Assembly (NCBI GenBank): GCA_036971715.1
Contig: JAVHJL010000002.1
Span: 2,388,501-2,452,500 of the forward strand
Direction of reading: 5' to 3'
DNA: 64,000 nt
Source: Arthrobotrys musiformis
Taxonomy: Eukaryota; Ascomycota; Orbiliomycetes; Orbiliales; Orbiliaceae
Made by a program: the position numbers and the translations under genes. Positions 35,345 through 48,246 of the stretch are shown piece by piece. Within the stretch, counting starts at the first letter, position 1; every line of letters starts with the position of its first letter. A model generated the notes under the pieces. The model had not been told where the DNA came from. It did no database searches and saw only the letters and a program-made list of their open reading frames with translations.

Positions 35345-36311
35345 TGCCAGGCGGCAGGTACGGTTGATAGATGCGTCGACACAATCGGTACCATGTACCG
35401 ACCGGCGGCCTGACATGACATCTGCACCGTTTATTTTTATTTTTTTTCTGTTACGGAATGAAGCAGGTATATGTCGGTACCTCTATTTCCACCTTCGGAT
35501 GATTTATTTCCAGCATAAGCAAAAAGGGATCTGAAAAAAAAAAAGAAGAAGAAGAAGGAAAAAAAAGTTATATGAGCAAAGGACCGCTATGGTTCAAGAT
35601 CTCATATTTTTCCTTTTCCAAAACACCGTTCGAATTCGAACGTGCATGCATCGCATTACATTTCTCCCCCACCACCTGCCCTTCCATATTAAAAAAATTC
35701 CTCGAGCCTCGTCACAAAAAAAAAAATTTTTATCTCATCCGTCCCCATCGAATGTGCATGCATACCATCCGATATGAAGAGCTCGAGCTCGACAGGGCTG
35801 CAGAGGATCAAACAAGGCTCTCTTTTTCGTATAAACCCAACAATCCATGATCCCATGTGGTTTTTCTTACCCAGATCCCATGTTCGAATTCCCAATGCAT
35901 GTGAGCCGAAATAGTTGAGTATACATTATTTATGCTACAATTGTGTTTTACTCCCCCCGTCTGATGTGATAGATAATACGATATGATACGGTATGATATA
36001 GACAATATATTTTTGTGATCGTACAGTAAAAGTGACAAGGCCCATCGGAAAAGGCAATCAGCAAAAAAGAGTAGAGACAGCAAACCTGCTCGATCACTCG
36101 ACCCAATCGAAAGAGAAAAAAAAGCGACCTCGGAGAAAGGTCTAAGATAATAACAAGAAGAATAATAAAGAACAGTAGTAGTAGTGGTAGTAATAATAAA
36201 AAGAAGAGTAGTAAGACCTAATAATGCATAGAATCTGAAAAATGAACGGCCCGTTTGAAACAAAAAAGACAGAAAGAAAGAAAGAAAGATATATATACTA
36301 GTATGTGGGCC

Positions 36312-39300
36312 TCAAGACCGTCTGAACCATGAACTACGTTCAACCCTACCCACTTCGCCTTCTACCTGCTCTTGATACCCACCGTTTTCTTCATCCCCCC
36401 TCCCTACCTTCCTATTCTCAAGTTCATAAATATCATTACCATTATCGTTTTCTTCTATGATGGCTTCCCCCATCTTCCTCGTCTTCCGGCGCCCCAGCCG
36501 TACGTACGCAAATCTCGACTCTCGTCTTCTCTGGATAATCTCCTTCAAGACCTCCCCATTAGTATTACCCTCTAGAGCCGAAGAATTAAGCTCTTCGAAG
36601 AAATTAACGTTTTGCGTGTAAGCCGCGTGCTCCAGTTTCTTCTTCAACACCGGATCCTTCTGTATTGCTTGGAAGTGATCCACTTCGTTCGGGAAAAAAG
36701 TCGTCTTGATGGATCTGATCGAGACCTCGAAGATAATACAGCATCCCAGGACCAAAAGCACCACTGTCCACCACAATAAATCCCGCCCAACGTGCAGCGC
36801 AAATTCTTGCGGCAGATAATAGATCGTCCACGTGTGGAACCCGTATCCGAGGATCGCAACGTTCCAGAGGAACCAACCGCCCACGGATATAACAAATACC
36901 GCGAGCGCTACTATCGTTTTGTTGTGCTGTTCTAAAAATCTACAAGTGGTGGCGAAACAATGTTAGATTGGAAGTTGCTTACACACCCACAGGTTTTATG
37001 CGTGAGGGGTTGAAGTTGGACTTACTGGAGTTTCGCATTGACAAATATCACAACAACGGTGTAAATCAATGTGCCAATGGAGTAAAGCCCTGCGTTTGGA
37101 ACTATAGTGATCGTGTTATAGAGTGCGTTCGTAGTATACCAGATCAAGGCGGCTTCTCCAACCGCAAGCACGATCCAGGCAAGGTAAGAATACATGTTGA
37201 AAATAGTTCGTTTGTTGTAGACGTAAAGCTCCGGAACGGCGAGAAGAGTCTCCTGTTCCAAATCCTTTTCCATAATACCGAGGAAGATGATGGCGAGTGA
37301 GGTGAAGAAAACGTTGTAGAGGGCCAAACTCCACTCTTCGTAAAGAGAGGTTCCACTGAAGCCGTTGTTCGGCTGGTACATTGCCTGGATAATAAAGAAC
37401 ATCATTTCCTATGGTGTCACTGTTAGCGCTAGTCCATGTGAATTATGATGAGGATACACCCTAAAACTCACCTTCCAGAAAGTCCCAAGGATATATTTAC
37501 AAGTTCGCACGTAATTCCACCGCCCGTGACAAAGCAAAAGCTTCAACAAGAATCTGAACTGGGCAATCGAATAATCGGAACTTCTAGCGGCGGCCAAACC
37601 CTCCTTTCCGGTAATACCCACGCCGACCTGGGCCTCTTGAATCATGGCAATATCGTTGGCACCATCTCCAATAGCGAGTGTGACGGACTTCTTGACCCGT
37701 TTCCTGATTGATCGTACGAGCCCGGCTTTTTGGTTGGGACTTGCTCTGCAGCAAACGACCGAGTCGACGATGATGGTGAACTCGAAGAAAAGATTGCTAA
37801 GGGTCTCATCGTCTTCGATCACACTTAGTGTACTTCCATCAACGACACCGACTGAGTGGGCCAAGTTGTGTCTCTTGAGTATATCTATGTATTCCCGAAT
37901 CTGCAATCCAAGATCACCGACGTCTTGATCAACGATCATAACCTCAGAAACATCCGTAATAAGCCGGCAGGAGTATCCAATGTTGATAGCAGTTTCCTTC
38001 TTGTCACCAGTAAGCATCCACATTTTTATACCCGCTCTTCGCAGCTTATCAATCGCATCCGGAACACCATCTTGTAATTTATCCTCAATCGCAGTCGCAC
38101 CGGCAAATTCGAAATCTCGTTCGATTTGATCAGCTGCTTTGTCAATCATGGCCTGTCGGTCTACAAGACTGGTCGTCGCTTCGTTATATATTCTAGCCCA
38201 ATCTCGATAATCCCGTTCATCCAGGAACCGATAACCATAAATAAGAGTTCGCAATCCTTCGACTGCAAAATCGTGAATCTGGCTATAGGACTGGTCAAAT
38301 ACGAAGCCGTCGTTGGTAACAGCGCTTTCGTTGATATATGTGTCAAGTCTTCGTGGCCGGCTGGGGGTATCGGTTCGTGGTAATTCGAATGAGTGGCCGG
38401 GGTTCTTCTCCACAGCTGGCGAGTGTGCATCGGTTCCAAAGCTCCGTCGGCCAGTGTAACTTCTTCGAGGAGCTGTCCAGCTTTGTCTGGGACTTCCCAT
38501 ACTAAATCGATTGTGAGTGGGACTTTGAGGGGGCATGCTCGTTCTGCGCACAAATTCGAATACTTCTTGGCTTTTCCGTTCACGGTTGCGCTTGTCTACT
38601 TCTTTGGAGGATCGGAGCGCCATTTCTTTGAGTCGGAGTAGTTCGGTCATAGTGGAATCCGCACCCTTCGAGAAGAGGCATATTCTGCCATCAGGGCATC
38701 TGAGAACGATAGACATACGTTTTCGTTTACTGGTAAATTCAAGAACCTCTAAGATCTCGTACTTTTCGGTGATGGGACGGGTTCCTGGGCCGTTCGGGTA
38801 AGTGTTCACAGTAACGCTTCCAACCTGGCGGTCGACATTAACATATCCGAGTTCTTGAGCTGCTTGAACCAAAGCAACTTCATCAGGCGAGGATGCTTGG
38901 TAAGTAATCTTTCCATTTTCGTCGGTTTCCGGTAAACAAGTATGGCAGAGGGCAAGGCAGAGAAGGAACATTTTCGCTCGCTGAGAGTATGCTGTCTCGG
39001 GATGCATTTGGATATAGGTCAACAGATCCTCCGTCGACAGTTCGCCCTCCCCCAGGACCATAGAAGCTCTTCTTCCCGGTTCCGAGGGTTGTGGATGTGG
39101 CCAGTGACCGTCCCCGATAGTGTGGTTTTTGATACCCGAAGCAACCGAACGTAATGATGCATAGTCTGCCGGCAACCATGATTTCGGGCGGGGTGCCTTG
39201 CTTTTTCCTTTTTCCTGGTCTTCAGTATTGGTAGCCTTATGTTCGTCAGCATGAGCCTCTCGTTCCTTTTCATCCTTGGTAACATGAGTCCATGGGTATC

Positions 39301-40901
39301 CCGCAACTGTCATTTTGCGGAATATCATGGTATTATCGGTAAGTGTTCCCGTTTTGTCGGAAAATATAAAACCAATCTGTCCCAATTCTTCGTTGATAGT
39401 CGTGGTACGGGCCTCCATGGGTGTATCGCTCTTTTCATCATACATATCTTGATCCAAGAAGAGAATGTGCTGGCCAATTTTGATGATTTCCAAACTGACG
39501 TAGAGAGATAGCGGAATGAGAGTATTGAACATGATGATGAATGAGGCCAAGATGGGGAAAGTTCCAACAGCCAGGCCCTCGAGGTACCAGGAGTGTTGCT
39601 CTGTTGATTTCTGCCATAGTTTATATCCGAGAAGTGAGATTCCAGAGATAAATATCACGACGCACATTACAAAGACGATGATGTAGTTGACGGACGTCTG
39701 GAGGGTGGGCGTTTTGGCACGGGGTCTCTTGTTGGCGCTGTATCCCAATTAGTATCAAATTTATATATGTCGAGGCTTTACCATTGAAAACCTACTTCAT
39801 GCGAATCTTTGTCTCCTCGCCGGTAAAAATGACAAGGCCGAGCGCACTCGGAGTATTTCTTAAAACGCTCCCTCGATATAAAATCTGGGAGTTGGTCAAA
39901 GGTTTGATTTCGCTTCCAATCTGGATCTTTCCTTCGAAATTGTAAAGGTCGGAATTCGGATCTTCTACGGTTGCCAGCTCGTCCTTCGCCTGAGCGAATC
40001 GCCCATAAAAGTGCTCACTAACATTCGGTAGACCTTGCTTGCCCTTGAGGTTAGTCTCTCCGTCCAGAGCTGATGTTTCCACATATGCGATCCCCGTTTC
40101 GGACTGCGCTTGAATGAGCAAAAGGTCTGCTGGAATCATGTCGTCTCTTTCCAATTTGACGATATCTCCCACCCGCACATTCTCCCATGATATCTCTTCA
40201 TAGTCTTCCCGAGCATCTGGTCCGGATCCTGACAATGATAAAACCTTCGTTTTCCTTCTATTCTCTTTCCTGTCCTGTCGATATCTGCGAAAGTCATCGA
40301 AGCCTTCCTTTGCCATAGAAAACGCGACGAACAGCGACAAGGGAACGATTGTGGTCAATCGACCGGTCGTACTGAGCGAAGGGATCAATTGCAATATAGC
40401 AATTATCAAGAAGTAAAAATTGGCGAGCTTGCTGAATTGGTATATCAGCTGTTTCGGTAAGAAGCTCCATATGCTGTACCGGCTGGACCGGATGGTATTG
40501 TCGATGTAGTGTTTGTTCCCGCGACGCTCGTCCGTCAGCTTGTTGGACTTTCGGTTCTTGTAGACGGTAAAGGGGATCTTTCGGCCGTCCTTGGAAGGCG
40601 GGAGGTCCTGCATCCGCAGCACGAACTTCATGGCATTGATGAAGGGCTCCCGTACCCTGTCCATGTTCGACATGTGCTGTTTCTTGTAGTCGTAGTTTTT
40701 CCGTCGAGGTTTCCCATCATCGCGCGTTCCCAGTGTTTTCCTCATGTCGTCGTTTGATGAGTTCTCCTGCCATCCCGCTGTGCTACCACCTCCATTCTCA
40801 GCTCCAACATCAGCGTTCCCATACTGCATCCCATTCCTTTCGTCGCCCATATCATATCCTGTTACCGGCGGTCCTGAAGCATGGTGATTTCTCCCCGTCA
40901 T
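36312..40901 (-). CDS. DNF3: P4-ATPase phospholipid flippase, DNF3 type
   Basis: Four exons, in gene order 40901-39796, 39737-37472, 37408-37026 and 36939-36312, give 1460 residues. P-type motifs are present: DGETNLK in the actuator domain, DKTGT with the phosphorylated Asp at about 496, and GDGANDIAMIQ in the hinge. The P4 motif in TM4 appears as IPLSLYVSLE. The N-terminal block NNTIRSS-like (DNTIRSSRYSIWSFLPKQL) and EGFDDFRRYRQD match the Dnf3 subgroup more than Dnf1/2, Drs2 or Neo1. About ten TM segments are seen. The family moves aminophospholipids to the cytosolic leaflet in Golgi-derived membranes, with a Cdc50-type partner. All introns keep the frame. A TGACGTC site lies about 130 bp upstream of the start. 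Confidence 0.92.
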
Positions 40902-43900
40902 CTCTCAACCCCCGGACAATGTACAATGTGCGAAAATACCCAAATGGCAGAACCCCAGCAACCGCCACTCACTCAAGAACCAAGCACCAAGAACCAAAAA
41001 ACAAAAAAAGAGCCGCGAAAAGAAAGAAGTGACGTCGTTATACTCCAGCTTGTCGCCGACAGGCCGGGGAAAGGGTGAAAACCAGCGGAGAGCAAACGTT
41101 TAACAACGGTTCGAAAGCAAAAAAGAAATAAAAATTAAAACAACCTAAAACGTCGCGGCTCATCGGGACCTAATAAGTTTCAACATCACTCGAAAGAAGG
41201 GAAGCTAAAGAAGAAGGAAGACGCAAAGAAAAAATTCCACTACGGAAATTAGATTTGGATGACCTGTTGGAAGCGTTCAACCCAGCATGTGGTCTCGCAT
41301 TTCGGGCTGTTTCGGTGAGATATAATGCTGCGCCTCCCCTACCACGCACCCCAAATAACAACCAAACTGGGCGAATGCGAATGCGCGAGAATTTGAGTTC
41401 GTTCGTGCGTTTTCAATCTTTATCCATTCGCTCGCTCGCCGGTTCGTTGGTTTACGTTCACATAGGAAGCTCAGCGCAGAAAGGAAACCGGGTTACTCCA
41501 TGAAAGGGGAGATTTCTTCTAATTCTTGGTTGCATTGGACCTGAGAAATCGCAAGTTTTGGTGTGAATTAGACTACTGCAGACCCACCTGACCCATACCG
41601 CCGCGACCCCAAACGCCCATTTTCGGTGCCTTGGGCTTGAAATCATCGTGCAGGGGACACGCTTGGCACGAGGGAACCTCGCTGGAATGGCCCAATAAGG
41701 CCGCCGGGCTGGTCTACACCTTGCCCCCTTTAAGTACCGCGTTTGCGAAGCAGGCCCAGAAGACGGCTAGCCTTGGTTACACATCTATCATCTAATGATG
41801 ACGACAAATTTAAAAACGCCCTCCAGACGATTGCGAAGCCCCAATTGATTCCGTCGAGGCCCGGGTGATCTGATATAAATTGGCTTTCTGGCCGGATATT
41901 GGGCCAAAATATGTACTGTACATGCATAATTCGAAAATACCATCTGTCCAACAGACGCATGATTACACAACATTACAGATCGAACAAACCTTAACGTCGG
42001 CACGCCGCGGGGAAGCATGGCACCATGCGTACGCGGCCACGGCGTTTACCATCCTCAGCCCCGACCATCGAACAAAAAAAAAACAGGATATATATAAAGA
42101 TTAGACAATCCAGTCGGATCACAATGATGTGAATACGAGTGGTTATGTGGCACGAAAAACGGACTAAAATGCAGTGCCCCTCTGCTAACTTAGCCTGCAG
42201 AAGTGAGTGCTAGGGATTACGTGGGATCGTATTGCCTCCCTTTTATATACCACCGCCTCCCACTTACGGCAGTACGAATTTCCGCGTCTTGTCTCAAAGG
42301 TTCTTATTGATTATGTTAAAAACTTAACTATCAACCCCCTCCCCCAATTGGAATGCAACGAGATTGAAATCGCCTCGGCTTCCTGTAGTATGTAACTATA
42401 TTAGTTATCTACGGCTGAAGACCAAGAAGAAAGCCAAGTTGATTAACTGGCTCCTTTCTTTGTGTCCCGTTTCAAATCTCCTTCCGTTATTATCTATATC
42501 ATCGCCCATCTCCGCATTCCAGTCACACCCATGATATCCAGCCGTGCCGGATCATCGACCAACTGGACAGATCTCGTTCGGCAATGCTTGATCAAGCGAG
42601 AGAGGGTGGCGGGGAGTGGGGTCTGCGTGAGAGGGTGTGAGAGGCAGAGGAAGAGGGGAAAGAACTACATATGAGCAACCGCTGATCTGATCGAATTCGA
42701 GACATCTTCAACCTCCATTCCAACGCAACACCGACTTCAGCCCTCCGAGCCGCTCGCTCGCTCATATGATCATTCTTTCTCCGCCCGCCCGCCCTGTTCA
42801 AGCCACAGATTACTGGCAGGAGTAACCGCTGAAATCAGTTAACACCGTCTACGGGGTAGACAAGGGAGGGGCCAAATATCCCTTTTGCTTTCGTAGGGGC
42901 CTTTCGTCACAGCTGTAGTCACTGCACGAGAAAAGAACATATCCAACATCACATAGCTCCAAATGATGCAACGACCCCTACCAAATCGGCTGGCTCGAGC
43001 ATATGCAGACGGAATACATACAGAACATCAATAACAGATGCAGCATGACGACACCCTGGATTCCGATCTGTGTTGTCCCTGACCGCATCTGGTGATTCTG
43101 CCAGGAACGTTAACTACACCCGGCAACAGCATCGAAGCTGTTGGATATTCTAGAGCATCGCTGGAATTAACCGTCGGCCGCAGATAGCTTAGCTCTCGAA
43201 AAAACGACCCGAGACTGGATCTATCTAAGCATCTACCGGATACACAATTCTAGATAACCGCTGAACACATCGGTCCGATCCGGCTTTGCAAAAACATTCA
43301 CTTTAAACCAGTGGTACAAAATATGATACATCATGTCCAGCTGAGCTTAACCCCCCTCTATTGCAAGCTTGATGATTCGTTTACTTTCGAATGCGTGGAA
43401 TTAAAATTCTCCCTTTTAAACCTTCATCCGTGATGGGCTAAGGAGGGGAGGTTTCTCTGGAATGCTGTCCACATGCCCACAAGTACAAGGCGTACTGGCG
43501 TATAAGTGTACCTTTGGTTAGGACCTATTTTTGGTTCTTTCCCCCTCCGCATGATTGATCGATTGATGGTACGAAGGGCTTTTAAGGTATGTCAAAGGTA
43601 TGTGTATGATACCGCGACTATTGGTTAAACCTCTTTTAAGCCTGGACCCAACCGAGTTATAGATCGTCGAACTTTTTGTGTGCCGGAACTTTTACATTCC
43701 CATGTCATGTTATTTGCTTTGTCTTTCGCATTTCTTCAACGGACATGTACTGCAGGGAGTGTAGTACAATCTAGAGGCATAGGCATAGGCATTTGCATCT
43801 GTGGCTTATTTCTGGACATGAGCGTATGTTCAGTACTTGCATTATGCGAGGAATGTGTTATACGATAGTGACATAGACGATCGTAATTGAGGGCCTTGGG

Positions 43901-46083
43901 TAAGTAATTGGAGATCATGGTCAATATGTCAGATCGCTTCGAACGCTCCATTTCCAGAGGGGTGGGACCGGTTCCAAACTGAGTCCGGCTGGGGGAGACA
44001 CAACCAACCCAACCCCAAGGCTTCAACCTATCAGCTATTAGCTATAGGGGCTTAGGAGCACCTATCAGCGCACGTTTAGGCCATCTGGTCGGAATTAACG
44101 TTATGCGAGTAATAGTCGAAACTTTGACTTTCGTTAACGCATATGCGCATGTTAACCTGTCCTGCGGGGGTTGCGTCCGAGGCGGCTACTTTATGCGCTC
44201 CGTTTGTGGCCGTCGCCATCCAATCGATGCCTTGTAGCCGTTCGGATCTTTTTTGGTGCTCGCGTGCACTTTGACGATATCAACGCTCCTTTCGCTTACC
44301 AGGATATAAAAAAAATATATCTTCAAGGATAAGGTGGATTACGGAAACAAAAGAAAAAGGACCCTCTCCGAAAGATCTAGCCGATCTACCTGGTTTAGCT
44401 AAACCCAGATGTCCAGAACGATGGGGGAAGCAAAAGCAAAAGGCAAAGGTGTAATTCAAAGGAATTCTCTCGGTTCGATATGCTCCGCCGTTGGTTTGTT
44501 GACTGCTAACAGCCACGTTTCTGCGTTCCTCTCCGCATTCCACTCGCTTGTTCGGGGAATAATCAGGACGAGTTTTGGGTGTGCTCCATGCCTCAGCTCG
44601 TATGTCATAATATGGGGTTAAGGACCCTTTTTTTGGGTTATGAGGTTTAATTTGGAAAATTTTGGGTTTTCTTGTTCTCGCTCTCTCTCTCACTCTTGCT
44701 TAGAGTTTATGGTGAGCCGTGTACGGATGCTTTTTTGGCTTTAGCATTCCATTCTGATAGCTCAATTCTGAACCCGCATACATACCTCGCTGTATACACC
44801 GTATCTAAGGGCTTAGCCGACGATAACTTTAGTAGTTATTCCAGTGGTCCAATGGTGACATATGGGGCCTATACTGTGTAGGAGAGGTGGTCGGGATATA
44901 ATTGTTTAAAACAAAGGGCCAAGCTTTTTTCCTTTGAGGCTGTAGATTCTTTCTTCGCTTGAAGTTGTAAAAGAAAACATACAGAGTATACTATTTTAAT
45001 AAAAAATAAATAAATAAAGCCATGCATGGTTCCAAAATGCCGCGTGTGCGCTTTTTTCGAATGATATTACATAGATGGAATGAGGTGACCATCACGATCC
45101 CGTCACTTTTCCCTCAAACCGTGCATAGTAGCATCGAATGAGTATCCACTTTTCTCTCTTTGCCCGTAGAACACAGACGGATCTGCAGTCAGAGCATTGT
45201 CAAAGCATCAGTGGCGATGGGACTAGTTCCATTGTGCGATATCAGGCAAACAGATCCGCCTTCCCAGCTAAAGGTTGCCTATCACTGTCAAGCGAAGAGG
45301 CGACGACGGATTGCATATGGTGAGCATTAGCTAGCTTAGCTAAAAGGGAGAAAATGTTTGTAAAGTTAGTGAATGTTAGGGAAGGAACTCTTGGACGTCC
45401 GCTTTCACATTGAAGGGAGTGCACCGAATGGTGCGGAATTGCCGATGCTGGAGTTCCTTTAGACATTAGTACCATCCTCATTCAGCTGAAATTCCAGTCA
45501 CCACCGCCACACAGAACCAGCTGGACTAGACCTTTTTTCTTCCGCTCCGGAGTTCATGACATCGATATCTAAACCTGTTCCGTTGCGCTTGGGGGGTTTT
45601 GGACATCACCCCTTTCCTTGCGGAGAACCTCGATTCCGGAATAACAATATGCTGCCGTGTAAGAAGGGAAAAAAGAGTCGTAAAAGGTCCGCTATTAGTT
45701 TGTTTTTTGTGAGGGGGTCGAGTTAGAAAGGACCTGCATGCCAGCGACGATTTTTCTTTTGGGAAGACCATTCTGTCATTCTTGACGAGACATTCTGGCC
45801 ATCCCCGAGTGGATTTTTTTCTTCTCTTGGGCGTCTTAACTCGGAAAGCGGCAGAGAGGTGGTTAATGGTTTAAACGTTCGCCCACGTTGAAAAGCTTAA
45901 AGCTGGGTCGGAGTGCATGAGCCAGGCTTGCCTGACCACCCCTTCTTTTGACAGCTGCACACTCAAAGGGCTTGCTTGCTTTGCATACTCGAGGCTAGAA
46001 TATATAAAAACGATCTTCAGCATCGGTTTCCCGGATTGCATTTCCTTCGGTCGGCAGGGCAAGGCAAGGCAAAGCTTTTTTCT

Positions 46084-46100
46084 CACACACACACACACAC
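46084..46100. repeat. (CA)n microsatellite
   Basis: About eight tandem CA units in a noncoding stretch. Confidence 0.85.
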
Positions 46101-46572
46101 GCTGCACATCTGTCAACCACGCACAGTTCGAGCAGAGATCGATAATCGAACCCGCCAAATTTAAGCTGGTGTTCGTTTTGCTTTTCGATCGTTATTTACC
46201 TATTCGACCTAGTCTGGATCGAAATCAATATCAATCGTATCATCCATCAGCTTCGAAAGCCACCGGCACACACATGTCATCCCGCTAAGACAACAAGGAG
46301 AAGGTACGTACCTGCACTGCGGTGCATTATGAAACCTGTTTAGCGGGAAAATCACGCATTGGAACAGCTGATGCAGGGAGTTTCGCCATCGTCCCAGCGG
46401 AGAGAGGGAGGAAGTGTATTGTCGAAAATGAATTGAATGTGCTGGGCCAAGGACTCCGTCGACGGTTCGAATATAATTAGTCTCTCCCTTTCTATATCCG
46501 AACCCCTCCCCTCCCCGACGTCTCATGCATCTACCAGGAGGCTGGAACATATACCTGCCTAGCTACCTACCT

Positions 46573-46595
46573 AGACAGACAGACAGATAGATAGA
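46573..46595. repeat. (AGAC)n/(AGAT)n microsatellite
   Basis: Tandem AGAC units pass into AGAT units. Confidence 0.85.
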
Positions 46596-46900
46596 CGTAT
46601 CATAGATACCTCTATAAGGATATCTATATTTGCTCGTTATCTATCGGCCTTCTCTTTGGGAGATTGATTGTTTTGATCAATTAATTAATTCTCGAAAGAG
46701 AGGCCCGCCCGCTTGCTTACTCGCTCGCTCGCTCGTCTATATCCGACGATGAGCCTTGTGTATCTGTCTGTGATAGTGGGTTAGTGGTTAGTGGGAGTGT
46801 CTTTCCGGAGGGTCTGGGCAGCTGGGCTTGTTCTGACTGGCTGTCATTGGCGGTTGGCGTCTGGGAAGATTGGATTGATTATTTCCCATTACAGGGCCAC

Positions 46901-46919
46901 CAGCCAGCCAGCCAGCCAT
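46901..46919. repeat. (CAGC)n tetranucleotide repeat
   Basis: About four and a half copies of a CAGC/GCCA unit at the start of the pyrimidine-rich MUB1 leader region. Confidence 0.8.
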
Positions 46920-47742
46920 CAATCAGCTCGAACTGAACTTCTCCGCTCGCTCGCACCTTAATTTCTGTGGGCTATTCTTATTCTTGTTATTATTATTATG
47001 GTTGTTCGTCGTGCCGCTCGGTCAATTTCAACCTCTCTCTCTTACCACTCACTCACTCACACTCTCTGCCATCGTTCACTTTCACTCCCTCATCATACCA
47101 TCATCACCACCATCACCAACCATCATCATCATAATCATCACCATCACCATCCTTTTTGTCTCCCTTCCCTTCATCTTCATCCCTCAATCTTCGTGTGCCA
47201 TCGTTGTCACCAACAAACATCTCTCCCCCCCGGCTGGCATCAAACTGGTCTGTCCTTCTGACTTCCTTTGCTTGTTTGTCTGTTAGCTTGCAGCATTGAC
47301 TCCCATTGTACCGAGTCGAGGTTAGTTCAATCACTGGTCCACCACCTCCTACCTCCCTACATAACCCCCTCCCCCAAAAGAGCCCAAAGAAGCCCGGAAG
47401 AAGAAAAAAAAAAAAAGAAAAAACTTTTGCTGGAACTGCTGGTGCTGCTGTGCCTGCTGGCTGCTCTTGCCTCTCTGTTTTTTTCCTTCTTTTTGTTCGT
47501 AATTCTGCTTCTTTTGCCCGAACTTCCAGAACCAACCTGTCTCGACTTACTCATCCTTCATTTTCAACTGTCATCCTCTCCTTGGTTAATATCATTCCTA
47601 GTTCCCCCTAAACAAGAGCTTGGGTCTGAATTCACTTACAACATCCTCTGTACCATTACACTATTATTCCTTATTTTTTTTTTTATATTGCTCCCAGCCT
47701 CCCTCTCATCCGAATAATCGCTCGCATCCTTGCCGATATTGA

Positions 47743-47783
47743 TTTTTATTTTATTTTATTCTTTATTTTATTTTATTTTATTT
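47743..47783. repeat. (TTTTA)n repeat in the MUB1 upstream region
   Basis: Imperfect tandem TTTTA units with one interruption (TTATTCTTTA). The reverse complement is TAAAA, similar to the AAAAT repeat at 25413-25446. Confidence 0.85.
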
Positions 47784-48246
47784 GCAATTTTCTTCCCCTT
47801 TGATGGTGTTCTTGCTTGCTTCGCTTTCCTATTTTATTCTTTCGCTATCAGTCAGCATCAAATAAAACAACATCACCTGCTGCCACGAGGCAGGAAGAAA
47901 GCGGGAAAATCCTAACTCGGTAGCTTCTCAACAGGACCCTTTCCATTCTACCCCATTCGATCAATCCTGAACGACCTTTCTCCGAATTAAAGACCTCTTC
48001 CGAATCCTCTTCGAATCCTCTTCGAATTTTTCTCGATCTGTTTTTGTCGGCTTTCGCTGGTTGTTGGATGTCGACTTTGGGATCCTATCTCCCTGAAAGC
48101 CCCCGGAAGTAGTAGACGAGCAAGATCGCTCGCACGCTACTCATCTCCCACGTCGCCCCGGCTCCTCCGCCACGCCGAACCTCTTCTAACCTTTACCTCA
48201 CCAATTACCACTCTTTCCACGGGGTTTCCCTCCAACCTATTCAACC

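Larger units (their letters stand above)
30861..36311. other. 5.4-kb gene-poor span upstream of the homeodomain gene
   Basis: Apart from the small candidate gene at 35145-35344, I see no supported gene. Frames at 31137-33307 are of mixed composition and lack recognisable motifs. The span should carry the homeodomain gene's promoter and leader and, at its far end, the 3' UTR of DNF3. It includes a perfect 16-bp palindrome at 35627-35642, an AGAAAG repeat at 36268-36288, and A/T-rich stretches. Confidence 0.45.
40902..48246. other. 7.3-kb gene-poor span between divergent DNF3 and MUB1
   Basis: No supported gene despite the length. Frames are short, with no recognisable domain. From about 46930 to 48246 the + strand is pyrimidine-rich with simple repeats, probably a long promoter/leader of MUB1. 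Other contents: TGACGTC at 41030-41036, an imperfect 24-bp palindrome at 44133-44156, and the microsatellites listed separately. Confidence 0.5.

Noticed and set aside
46984..47717. Overlapping frames in the C/T-rich MUB1 upstream region
   Set aside because: Leu/Ser/Pro/His runs are the product of pyrimidine repeats.
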